A stretch of DNA of 32,250 bases from an uncultured Lachnospiraceae bacterium (GTDB lineage: Bacteria; Bacillota_A; Clostridia; Lachnospirales; Lachnospiraceae), in NCBI GenBank assembly GCA_902773195.1, contig CACYDL010000080.1, forward strand, positions 1-32,250. Reading direction: 5' to 3'. Positions 15,407 through 22,826 of this stretch are shown one piece after another (the first letter of the stretch is position 1; each line of letters starts with the position of its first letter). The notes under the pieces were generated by a model, which did no database searches, was not told where the DNA came from, and saw only the letters and a list, made by a program, of their open reading frames with translations. The position numbers were made by a program, and so were the translations under genes.

Positions 15407-16981
15407 TTGAAGAAGAGACGCGGGAAAAACCGGAACACAGGCAGGGCGTTCGCGAATTTCGTGAAGGCCGTCGTTTTCTGCGCCCTTCTGACGGCGGTGA
15501 CCGCGGGGGCGGGGTTCCTCCTGGAGCGGAAGGACAGCTGGGAGAGGAAGAGCCCGTTTATCTCCGAGAAGGCCAATATCGACGTTCTTTTCCTCGGGAC
15601 GAGCCACGTCATGGAGGGCGTTTATCCGATGCAGCTCTGGCGCGACTACGGGATCTCCTCCTACAATCTCTCGGAGGCTCAGAACACGATGGCGATGGCC
15701 TACTGGGAGCTGCAGGAGGCGCTGCGCTACACGGAGCCCTCGGTGGTCGTCCTGGACCTGAGCCGGCTCCGGATCGCCATGAAGACGCCGCAGCAGTTCT
15801 CCATGGTTCACAAGGCGTTTGACGGCTTCCCGGTCTCAGAGACGAAGCTGCGCGGCGGCCTGGATATGCTGGACGACCCGACCTTCTACAACAAGGCGGG
15901 AAAGAAAGGCTCGTCCCGGCAGAACAAGGCGCAGAGGAATATTCTGACGTATCTCTGGACGCTTCCTCTCTACCACTCGAGATGGAAGGAGCTGGGGAAA
16001 TCCGATCTGGCGCCCTCGGCCAACATCCAGAAGGGCGCGGACTACGACGTGGGACTCGCCGTCCCCGCGGAGAACGAGAAGATCCCCGCCTCGAGGGCCC
16101 TCTCCGCGGAGGGACCCGGGCCGAAGTATCTCCGCCGGATCATCGCGGAGTGCCGGAGCAGGAATATCGGCATCCTCCTGACGTACCTCCCCTCGCCCAC
16201 GACGGAGACCCAGCAGAAGGAGGCGCACACCGGCGCCCGGATCGCCGAAGAAGAGGGCGTGGAGTATCTCAATTTCCTCGACATGGACGTGGTGGATTTC
16301 TCCACCGACCTGTTCGACAGCACGTCCCACCTCAATCCCTCCGGGGCGCGGAAGGTGACCGATTACCTCGGAACGCTCCTCACGGAGAAGTACGGGGTGA
16401 AGGACCACCGGGGCGAGAAGGAATACGCCCGCTGGGACGAGGAATACCTGGCCTACAGGGCGTTCCGCGGGGAGGAGCTCCGCAAGGTGTCGGACCTCTT
16501 TACCTATCTGATGCTTCTTCACGACGAGGAATTCGACGTCCTCATGGAGATTGGCAAGGGACCCTACTTCACGACGAAGAGGATGACGTCCCTCCTCGGA
16601 AACATCGGCGTCGACGCGGAGGAGGCCTCCCAAGGCAGCTTCATCCTGCTGGGCCGTGGCGCGGCCTCGGTTCTCCGGGCGGAGGACCGCACGGAGGGAA
16701 CCTGGGAATCCGCGGCCGGGACGCTCCGCGTCGAGCCTGTCGGGGACGGGGCCTGCGCGCGGTACCTCAACGGCCATGAGGCGACGGTGAGCGCCCCGCT
16801 CAACCCCGACAAGTGCTGGATCCGCATCACGGTGCTGGATCCGGACAGCGGTGAGATCGTGGACGACGTGGAGTTCCATTACAGCGTCAGGGCGAAGAAG
16901 AGCACGCTGACCATGAGAGAGTGGGAGAGCGGGGAGGATACGGATTCCGCTGTCTCCGGCGTGGAGGAGATCGAGGACTGA
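15407..16981 (+). CDS. DltD-like membrane-anchored SGNH protein
   Basis: 524 residues with an N-terminal membrane helix (about 20-38) and an extracytoplasmic SGNH-like fold. The nucleophile block is LFLGTSHVMEGVYP with S66 in place of the classic GDS. The Asp/His block is D304-STS-H308-LNPSGARKV, as in DltD proteins. The C-terminal third (about 340-500) is not a part I recognise; it ends in an acidic tail. The start is TTG 15407, with AAGGAG 9 bases upstream and another AGGAG closer. DltD-type proteins act outside the membrane with DltB in placing acyl groups on teichoic acid. Lying after the MBOAT, carrier-protein and ligase genes, it is the natural fourth part of that module, although an opposed gene and a repeat array separate them. 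Confidence 0.8.
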   Translation: MKKRRGKNRNTGRAFANFVKAVVFCALLTAVTAGAGFLLERKDSWERKSPFISEKANIDVLFLGTSHVMEGVYPMQLWRDYGISSYNLSEAQNTMAMAYWELQEALRYTEPSVVVLDLSRLRIAMKTPQQFSMVHKAFDGFPVSETKLRGGLDMLDDPTFYNKAGKKGSSRQNKAQRNILTYLWTLPLYHSRWKELGKSDLAPSANIQKGADYDVGLAVPAENEKIPASRALSAEGPGPKYLRRIIAECRSRNIGILLTYLPSPTTETQQKEAHTGARIAEEEGVEYLNFLDMDVVDFSTDLFDSTSHLNPSGARKVTDYLGTLLTEKYGVKDHRGEKEYARWDEEYLAYRAFRGEELRKVSDLFTYLMLLHDEEFDVLMEIGKGPYFTTKRMTSLLGNIGVDAEEASQGSFILLGRGAASVLRAEDRTEGTWESAAGTLRVEPVGDGACARYLNGHEATVSAPLNPDKCWIRITVLDPDSGEIVDDVEFHYSVRAKKSTLTMREWESGEDTDSAVSGVEEIED

Positions 16982-17066
16982 AGAAATACGGGCGGCAACG
17001 GGCGCGCGGTCCCGCGGGAAAGCGCGGCGCCCGGAAGCCCTGCGGCAGAAGCGGAGGTGAGAGGCC

Positions 17067-18011
17067 ATGATTGACAGGATCAGGCAGGTGACGGACGCGA
17101 TTCTCGCGGACTACGGGCAGGGAAGATTTATCGACAAGAAGAACCAGTTCAACCAGCCGGACAAGGAATCGGTCCGGGAAATACTGGACAACGTCCAGCG
17201 CCTGATTTTCCCGGGATTTTTCCGCGCCCAGACCTACCGGTACTACACGAGGGAAAACAGCACCAGCACCCTGGTGGAGGACGTGCTGTTCAATCTGTCG
17301 AGACAGATCGGCATGGTGCTGCGCTACTGCGGAGAGAGCCATCTGTCCGACGAGGATCTGGAGTCGGAGGCGCGGGAGCTCTCCCTGGAGTTCCTCTCGA
17401 GGATTCCCCATATCCGCGAATACATCGCGACGGATCTTCAGGCCGAGTACGACGGCGATCCCGCCGCGACCAACAAGGACGAGATCATCTACTCCTATCC
17501 CGGCCTCTACGCCATCCTGGTCTACCGCATCGCCCACGAGCTGCTCCGGCTCGGGGTCCCGATGATCCCGAGAATGATGACCGAGCTGGCCCATTCGAGA
17601 ACGGGCATCGACATCAACCCCGGCGCGGAGATCGGGAAATACTTCTTCATCGACCACGGGACGGGCATCGTCATCGGCGAGACCACGGAGATCGGGGAGA
17701 ACGTCAAGATCTACCAGGGCGTGACCCTGGGCGCCCTCTCCACCCGGAAGGGGCAGCTGCTCCACGGCGTGAAGCGGCATCCCACCATCGAGGACAACGT
17801 GACCATCTACTCCGGGGCTTCGATTCTCGGGGGAGAGACCCGGATCGGGCGCGGCGCCGTGATCGGGGCGAACGCCTTCATCACCTCGTCGATTCCGGCC
17901 GGCGCCAAGGTGTCGATCCGGAACCAGGAGTACAGCGTGCGGTTCGAGGGGGAGCCGGCGCCGGAGATGAGGGAGCTGGACCAGGAGAAGAACTGGTTCT
18001 ACGTGATCTGA
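17067..18011 (+). CDS. cysE: Serine O-acetyltransferase
   Basis: 314 residues, the long bacterial form with an extended N-terminal helical domain. It makes O-acetylserine from serine and acetyl-CoA, the first step of cysteine synthesis, in the cytoplasm. The left-handed beta-helix of hexapeptide repeats spans about 180-275. Catalytic D196-H197 lie in FFIDHGTGIVIGET, and H238 is in VKRHPTIED. GGAGGTG precedes the ATG at 17067. The gap before it holds a GC-rich stem (GGGCGC/GCGCCC, 17000-17032) without a T-run. pncB follows after 38 bp, so the two may be cotranscribed. No cysK is present. Because this family also includes sugar acetyltransferases, the assignment relies on the SAT-type N-terminal domain and residues. 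Confidence 0.9.
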   Translation: MIDRIRQVTDAILADYGQGRFIDKKNQFNQPDKESVREILDNVQRLIFPGFFRAQTYRYYTRENSTSTLVEDVLFNLSRQIGMVLRYCGESHLSDEDLESEARELSLEFLSRIPHIREYIATDLQAEYDGDPAATNKDEIIYSYPGLYAILVYRIAHELLRLGVPMIPRMMTELAHSRTGIDINPGAEIGKYFFIDHGTGIVIGETTEIGENVKIYQGVTLGALSTRKGQLLHGVKRHPTIEDNVTIYSGASILGGETRIGRGAVIGANAFITSSIPAGAKVSIRNQEYSVRFEGEPAPEMRELDQEKNWFYVI

Positions 18012-18049
18012 AGGACGCGGGCGGACGCCCGCGGACAGGAGGTGCTGTT

Positions 18050-19261
18050 ATGGAAAGAATCATCACGAGTCTTCTGGAAACCGATCTTTACAAGTTTTCG
18101 ATGGGGATGGCCATCTACCATCAGTTCCCCGGGTACGTCACGACCTGGACGTTCAAGTGCCGCAACGAGGACGTGGTCTTTACCCCGGAGATGGTGGAGG
18201 AGATCAGGAGACAGATCCGCCTGTACTGCGACCTGCAGTTCACCGAGGACGAGCTGGACTACCTGAAGAGCATCAAATGGCTGAAATCGCCCTACATCGA
18301 TTTCCTGCGGCTCTGGAAGCCGCGGTACGAGGAATTTACGATCACGACGGAGGGCCCGAGCGGCCTGTCCATCGACACCAACGGCACCTGGCTCAACACC
18401 TCCATGTACGAGATCCCGGTGCTCGCCATCGTCAACGAGGTCTATTTCCGGATGCGGTACGACTACGGGGAGCTGCTCAGGAGCTTTGAGCGGCGCCTGG
18501 AGGCGAAGATCGCCGACCTGGAGAGCGGCCGCTTCAGACTGCGCTCCTTCAGCGAGTTCGGCCTGCGGAGGCGTCTGTCCGCGGAGGCCCAGGACCTCGC
18601 GGTGCGAAGGCTCACGGAGGCGTCCTGCCAGGGCTCGGAGTTCGTGGGCACCTCCAACGTCTTCCTCGCCCGGAAGTACGGGATCATGCCCGTGGGCACG
18701 ATGGCCCACGAGTTCATCATGTGCGCCGGACAGGGCAACCACAAGCACAATCCCGCCTACTCCAACTGGTACGCCCTGGACGCGTGGGTGAAGGAGTACG
18801 GCGTGCTGAACGGCATCGCCCTGACCGACACCATCACCACGGACTGCTTCCTCAAGGACTTCCAGCTGACCTACGCGACGCTCTTCAGCGGCGTCAGGCA
18901 CGACAGCGGCGACCCGAAGGAGTGGGGCGACAAGATGATCGGCCACTACCGAAAGCTCGGGATCGATCCTTCCGCCAAGACCCTCCTGTTCAGCGACAGC
19001 CTCAACTTTGAGAGGGCCTCTGAGCTGGCGGCCTATTTCGAGGGGAGGATCAAAACCGCCTTCGGCATCGGGACCTATATCTCCAACGACACGGACGTCC
19101 CGCCCCTCAACATCGTCATGAAGACCACCGCCTGCAACGGCCAGGATGTGGCGAAGATCTCGGACACCCCGGGCAAGGGGATGTGCAGAAATCCGGCTTA
19201 CGAGAAGTATCTGATGAGGTGCATCGACTGGAGAATGACCCATATCGACATCAACGGCTGA
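18050..19261 (+). CDS. pncB: Nicotinate phosphoribosyltransferase
   Basis: 403 residues, matching the short (about 400 residue) PncB class. It joins nicotinate with phosphoribosyl pyrophosphate, using ATP, to give nicotinate mononucleotide, the entry step of NAD salvage. Motifs are TDLYKFSMGMA near the N-terminus, SEFGLRRR (168-175), GTSNV, GTMAHEF with H220 (the residue phosphorylated in this family), and FSGVRHDSGDP. AGGAGGTG lies before the ATG. nadE follows, giving first and last steps of the same pathway side by side; the middle enzyme NadD is not in the window. Confidence 0.95.
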   Translation: MERIITSLLETDLYKFSMGMAIYHQFPGYVTTWTFKCRNEDVVFTPEMVEEIRRQIRLYCDLQFTEDELDYLKSIKWLKSPYIDFLRLWKPRYEEFTITTEGPSGLSIDTNGTWLNTSMYEIPVLAIVNEVYFRMRYDYGELLRSFERRLEAKIADLESGRFRLRSFSEFGLRRRLSAEAQDLAVRRLTEASCQGSEFVGTSNVFLARKYGIMPVGTMAHEFIMCAGQGNHKHNPAYSNWYALDAWVKEYGVLNGIALTDTITTDCFLKDFQLTYATLFSGVRHDSGDPKEWGDKMIGHYRKLGIDPSAKTLLFSDSLNFERASELAAYFEGRIKTAFGIGTYISNDTDVPPLNIVMKTTACNGQDVAKISDTPGKGMCRNPAYEKYLMRCIDWRMTHIDING

Positions 19262-19368
19262 CGGCTTTTTGCGGCGCGGCGTCCGGCATTAAGGGACCGG
19301 GGCGCAGAAGGCGGCGGATTGCTCCGCGGCGGAACGGTGCCGGCGCGGGATGAGAGAGGAGGCAGGCT

Positions 19369-20130
19369 ATGCTCAGCAGTTTTAACGCAGAGGAACGCAT
19401 CGACGCCATCGTGAAATGGATTCGGGAATGGTTCTCCGAAAACGGCCCCCGCGCCAGCGCGGTGGTGGGTGTCTCCGGGGGAAAGGATTCCTCGATCGTG
19501 TCCGCCCTTCTTCTCCGGGCGCTGGGACGGGACCGGGTCGTCGGCGTCCTGATGCCCGACGGCGAACAGGCGGATATCGCGGATTCGGAGCTTCTGGTGA
19601 AGTCCCTCGGCATGAGGGCCTACACGGTCAACGTCCACGCGGGGGTGCAGGGCGTCCTGGACTCCCTGGAGAGGGACACGGATCTGACGGTGGGGAAGGA
19701 CACCCGCAACAACACGCCGCCCCGGATCCGCATGGCGACCCTCTACGCGGTGGCCCAGTCCCTCCCGGAGGGCGGGAGAGTGGCGAACACCTGCAACCGC
19801 TCCGAGGACTACATCGGCTACTCGACGAAGTACGGCGACGCCGCCGGCGATTTCAGCCCCTGCGCCTCCTTCACGGTGTCGGAGATGATGAAGATCGGCG
19901 ACGCCCTGCCGGAGCTGCCGCGGGAGCTGGTCCACAAGACGCCCTCCGACGGCCTCTCGGGCATGAGCGACGAGGACAAGCTGGGCTTCACCTATGAGGT
20001 CCTCGACCGGTACATCCTGACCGGGGAGTGCCCGGACGCCGCCCTGAAGGAGAGGATCGACCGTCTCCACAGGCTTAACCTTCACAAGCTCCGGACCATC
20101 CCGACCTTTTCCGGACCGGCCGGGGCCTGA
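19369..20130 (+). CDS. nadE: Ammonia-dependent NAD synthetase
   Basis: 253 residues, so it lacks the glutaminase domain of the longer form and should use free ammonia. It adenylates and amidates nicotinate adenine dinucleotide to give NAD. The PP-loop SGGKDSS (36-42), RNNTPPRIRMATLYAVAQ, and NRSEDYIGYSTKYGDAAGDFSP are family hallmarks. GGAGG with a normal gap precedes the ATG at 19369. The 107-bp space after pncB shows no clear promoter or terminator, so cotranscription is likely. The unit ends at a very strong terminator (20197). Confidence 0.95.
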   Translation: MLSSFNAEERIDAIVKWIREWFSENGPRASAVVGVSGGKDSSIVSALLLRALGRDRVVGVLMPDGEQADIADSELLVKSLGMRAYTVNVHAGVQGVLDSLERDTDLTVGKDTRNNTPPRIRMATLYAVAQSLPEGGRVANTCNRSEDYIGYSTKYGDAAGDFSPCASFTVSEMMKIGDALPELPRELVHKTPSDGLSGMSDEDKLGFTYEVLDRYILTGECPDAALKERIDRLHRLNLHKLRTIPTFSGPAGA

Positions 20131-20196
20131 CGCGGGAGGAAAGCGGCTGCGGCCCATGAACACATCACAAGGCGGAAGACGCGTGTCCGCCCTGCG

Positions 20197-20243
20197 GCGG
20201 GAGGCAAGTTGTACAGTACAACTTGCCTCCCGCTTTTCTTTTT
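20197..20243 (+). terminator. Strong terminator with palindromic TTGTAC apex
   Basis: A perfect 17-bp stem (20197-20213 with 20217-20233, loop CAG) is followed by TTTTCTTTTT. It ends the cysE-pncB-nadE unit. The apex contains TTGTAC-A-GTACAA, which differs from the AraR operator core known in Bacillus (TTGTACGTACAA) by one central base. Confidence 0.9.
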
Positions 20244-20260
20244 CCGGCGGCGGGTGCCGC

Positions 20261-20338
20261 AATAATTCACAAAAACCGCCCTTAATAACTGTAAAAATGT
20301 TCTAAATTGAAAAAATCAACCCTGAATAATCCACAAAA
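20261..20338. repeat. Two upstream direct repeats AATAATYCACAAAA, 64 bp apart
   Basis: AATAATTCACAAAA (20261-20274) and AATAATCCACAAAA (20325-20338) differ at one base and are about six helical turns apart in an AT-rich stretch upstream of the sugar-transporter promoter. The position suggests a transcription-factor or A-tract upstream element; no factor can be named. Confidence 0.5.
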
Positions 20339-20382
20339 TGTATACGTTGAAAATGTACAACTCTTCCAAAGATGTACTTCCG
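20339..20382 (+). promoter_or_regulatory. Candidate operators upstream of arabinose transporter promoter
   Basis: Three ATGTAY sites start at 20338, 20353 and 20372. TGTACTTCCG (20373-20382), abutting the -35, recurs at the araD promoter (28004-28013). TGTATACGTTGAAA (20339-20352) agrees with a catabolite-responsive (cre) consensus at all but two positions. AraR and CcpA are plausible binders; neither is shown. Confidence 0.45.
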
Positions 20383-20384
20383 TA

Positions 20385-20414
20385 TTGACGCGGAAAACGG
20401 TCGGAGAGTATAGT
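20385..20414 (+). promoter_or_regulatory. Promoter of arabinose transporter operon
   Basis: TTGACG (20385-20390), an 18-bp spacer and TATAGT (20409-20414). Confidence 0.75.
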
Positions 20415-20586
20415 TAAGTACAGATCGGGGGCCCTTCGTTTTCGGGCATATTCCGGGGAGCGGAGGCAGCGCCGCCGCCGGAGACGACCGGAGAGGGACG
20501 GCCCGCGGATCTTATTTACGGGGAGGCATTGAGAGACAACCTGTAAATACAACTTATCATCATAATTCTCAAAACAGGAGGGTACT
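20415..20586 (+). other. Long untranslated leader of the sugar-binding protein gene
   Basis: About 165 bases separate the predicted transcription start from the ATG. The first half is G+C-rich with several possible short stems, the second half (20510-20575) is unstructured and AT-rich and ends in AGGAGGG before the start codon. I see no known riboswitch. Such leaders often stabilise abundant binding-protein mRNAs. Confidence 0.4.
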
Positions 20587-21729
20587 ATGAAACGCAGACT
20601 TATCAGCGCAGCTCTTTGCGCGTCGATGGTTGCTTCCCTGCTCACAGGCGCGGCAGTCACGACATCCGCGGATGAAATCGCGAACGAAGACATCAAGATC
20701 GGTGTCTCCATCTGGAGCTCCACAGACGTTCTCGGCTCCCAGTGCAAGCTGATCCTCGACGAGGCCGCCAAGGCTCTCGGCGTCCAGGTTCAGTACGTGG
20801 ACCAGGGCCATGTTTCCGAGAAGGTCACCGCTTCCGTCGAGCAGCTCTGCTCCGCCGGATGCCAGGGCATCATCATCTGCAACTCCGCCGACACGGAGAT
20901 GGCTTCCGCGATCGCTACCTGCAACCAGTACGGCGTTTACCTCGCGCAGTTCTTCCGCATCATCAGCGAGCAGAACAGCGCCGAGATCTATGAGATGGCA
21001 AAGGCCTCCGATTATTACGTCGGCGCGGTTCATGAGAATGAGCCGGAGAACGGCGAGAAGCTGGTCAACATCCTTCTCGAGAAGGGCTGCAGAGACATCG
21101 GCCTCATCGGATGGGAGCAGGGCGACGCCACATGGCTCGGCAGATGGGAAGGCTACAAGGCCGGCGTCGAAGCCTGGAACGCGGCCAACCCGGATGATCA
21201 GGCGGTTCTTTCCGAGCCGCAGTACGCCGGCACTTCCTCCGAAGGCGGCTCCAAGGCGGCCGAGGCTCTTATGAGCGCCGACCCGAACCTTGACGCGCTG
21301 ATCCCGGCCGGCGGCGGCGGAGACCCGCTTCAGGGCGCCATCGCGGCGGTTGAGCGCGCGGGCAAGACCGACTCCATCGCGATCGTCTCCACAGACTTCC
21401 TTCCGGACCTCGGCGAGAGACTTGCGAACGGATCCATGGCAGGCGAGTCCGGCGGACATTACTGCGATCCGCTGTTCGCGTTCATGCTTGTCTACAACGC
21501 GATCAAGGGCAACTACACCGACTTCGCGGGCAAATTTGAAGATGTGAACTTCCCGTATCTGTTCGTCGCTTCCTCCGAAGACTACGCCGACTATGAGAAG
21601 TACTTCGTCGATCAGCTTCCGTACACGGATGAAGAGCTGGTTGCCATGTCCGAGCAGTCCCTCGAGGATCTCAAGGCGACAGCGGCTTCGCTCTCCATCG
21701 AAGACGCGGCAGCCCGTTCCGCGGCCTGA
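20587..21729 (+). CDS. Sugar ABC transporter substrate-binding protein, probably L-arabinose
   Basis: 380 residues of the periplasmic-binding-protein type 1 sugar family (IKIGVSIWSSTDVLGS, GIIICNSADTEMA, DIGLIGWEQGD, DALIPAGGGGDPLQG). The N-terminus is a secretion signal (MKRRL, hydrophobic core, then SLLTGAAVTTSADE). Where a lipobox would place Cys after LLTG there is Ala, so cleavage after TTSA by signal peptidase I is more likely than lipid anchoring, which is odd for a Gram-positive binding protein. AGGAGGG precedes the ATG. Two permeases and an ATPase follow. Arabinose is inferred from araA, araR, araD and the kinase downstream; ribose, galactose or other pentoses cannot be excluded from this protein alone. 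Confidence 0.85.
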   Translation: MKRRLISAALCASMVASLLTGAAVTTSADEIANEDIKIGVSIWSSTDVLGSQCKLILDEAAKALGVQVQYVDQGHVSEKVTASVEQLCSAGCQGIIICNSADTEMASAIATCNQYGVYLAQFFRIISEQNSAEIYEMAKASDYYVGAVHENEPENGEKLVNILLEKGCRDIGLIGWEQGDATWLGRWEGYKAGVEAWNAANPDDQAVLSEPQYAGTSSEGGSKAAEALMSADPNLDALIPAGGGGDPLQGAIAAVERAGKTDSIAIVSTDFLPDLGERLANGSMAGESGGHYCDPLFAFMLVYNAIKGNYTDFAGKFEDVNFPYLFVASSEDYADYEKYFVDQLPYTDEELVAMSEQSLEDLKATAASLSIEDAAARSAA

Positions 21730-21767
21730 CAGGCGCGGTCCCGGGGACATGTCACTGCAATAACTTT

Positions 21768-21798
21768 CGGGCCGGTATCGCGCGGCGATACCGGCCCG
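21768..21798 (+). terminator. 13-bp hairpin after binding-protein gene, attenuator-like
   Basis: CGGGCCGGTATCG pairs perfectly with CGATACCGGCCCG around loop CGCGG. Only TCTTC follows, so it is a weak terminator or an mRNA 3' stabiliser. This would leave binding-protein mRNA more abundant than the membrane genes. Confidence 0.7.
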
Positions 21799-21845
21799 TC
21801 TTCATGAACCGGCAGACATCAACTGACTCAATTGAGGTATATGAT

Positions 21846-22811
21846 ATGGGTTCTTCAGACAAAGCTGCATCCGGAAAGCTCTCTGGTTCGCTGAAAGGCT
21901 TTCTGGTTCTGATCTTTCTGGTCATTCTGTCCTGGGCGGTCTTCAAGATCATCACTCCGGGCAACTTCGGTTCTCCCAAAAACCTGCTGGATTATTTTGA
22001 GGCGTCCCTCATGGTGGCCACCGGAGCGGTCGGCTTCTACTTCGTCATGGTCATGGGGATGTTCGACTTCTCCATCGGCGCCAACATCATGCTTTCCGCC
22101 ATCGTCGGATGCGTGTTCGCCGAGAGATACGGTCTCGGCTATCCCGGTCTCGTGATCGGATGCGTGCTCACCGGCGCGATTGTCGGCACGCTGAACGGAC
22201 TTTTCTATGTCGCGCTTCGGATTCCGTCCATGATCGTCACGACGGGTCTCGCCCTGATTTACGAATCGATTGCAAATTACATCGCCGGCCCCACGGCGCC
22301 GACCCTTCCGTCGGATCTCCGCGGATTCGGCGCGATCCCGGGCAACCTTCTTCTGGCCCTGGCAGCCTTCGCGATTTCCTACATTCTTCTGAACTACACC
22401 AAGATCGGAACCTACACCTACGCCATCGGCTCCAACGAATTCGTCGCCAGGAACATGGGTATCAGCGTCAACCGCTACAAGGTGCTGGCCTTCATCATCT
22501 CCGGCGCGTTCTTCGGGATCGAGGCGATCCTGACCATCAGCTACGGCTCCTCGATGGTCGCCGAGACGGGCATGGCGTCGATGAAGAGAAACTTCCTTCC
22601 CACGATGGGATGCTTCTTCGGCCTCGCCTTCAAGAAATACGGCATTCCGATCCCCGCCATCGTGATCGGCGAGTTCGTCATCAACATCATCTATTTCGGC
22701 TTCGTCGCCCTCGGCGCGCCGACCGCGATTCAGGACGTCATCACGGGACTGGCGCTTCTGATCGTCGTCACGCTCACCACCAAGGTCGGCAAGGGCGAGA
22801 TCGTCAAGTAA
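21846..22811 (+). CDS. Sugar ABC transporter permease (RbsC/AraH family), first copy
   Basis: 321 residues, hydrophobic, with about eight to ten membrane helices and the family pattern FYFVMVMGMFDFSIGANIML near the N-terminus and GSNEFVARNMGISVNRYKV in the cytoplasmic loop that meets the ATPase. I chose ATG 21846 because GAGG (21834-21837) is 8 bases upstream; ATG 21804 is only a few bases past the hairpin and has no ribosome site. It forms part of the pore with the second permease (24338-25306), a heteromer rather than the usual homodimer. Substrate is assigned from the operon. Confidence 0.9.
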   Translation: MGSSDKAASGKLSGSLKGFLVLIFLVILSWAVFKIITPGNFGSPKNLLDYFEASLMVATGAVGFYFVMVMGMFDFSIGANIMLSAIVGCVFAERYGLGYPGLVIGCVLTGAIVGTLNGLFYVALRIPSMIVTTGLALIYESIANYIAGPTAPTLPSDLRGFGAIPGNLLLALAAFAISYILLNYTKIGTYTYAIGSNEFVARNMGISVNRYKVLAFIISGAFFGIEAILTISYGSSMVAETGMASMKRNFLPTMGCFFGLAFKKYGIPIPAIVIGEFVINIIYFGFVALGAPTAIQDVITGLALLIVVTLTTKVGKGEIVK

Positions 22812-22826
22812 ACGGAGGTAGGAGAG

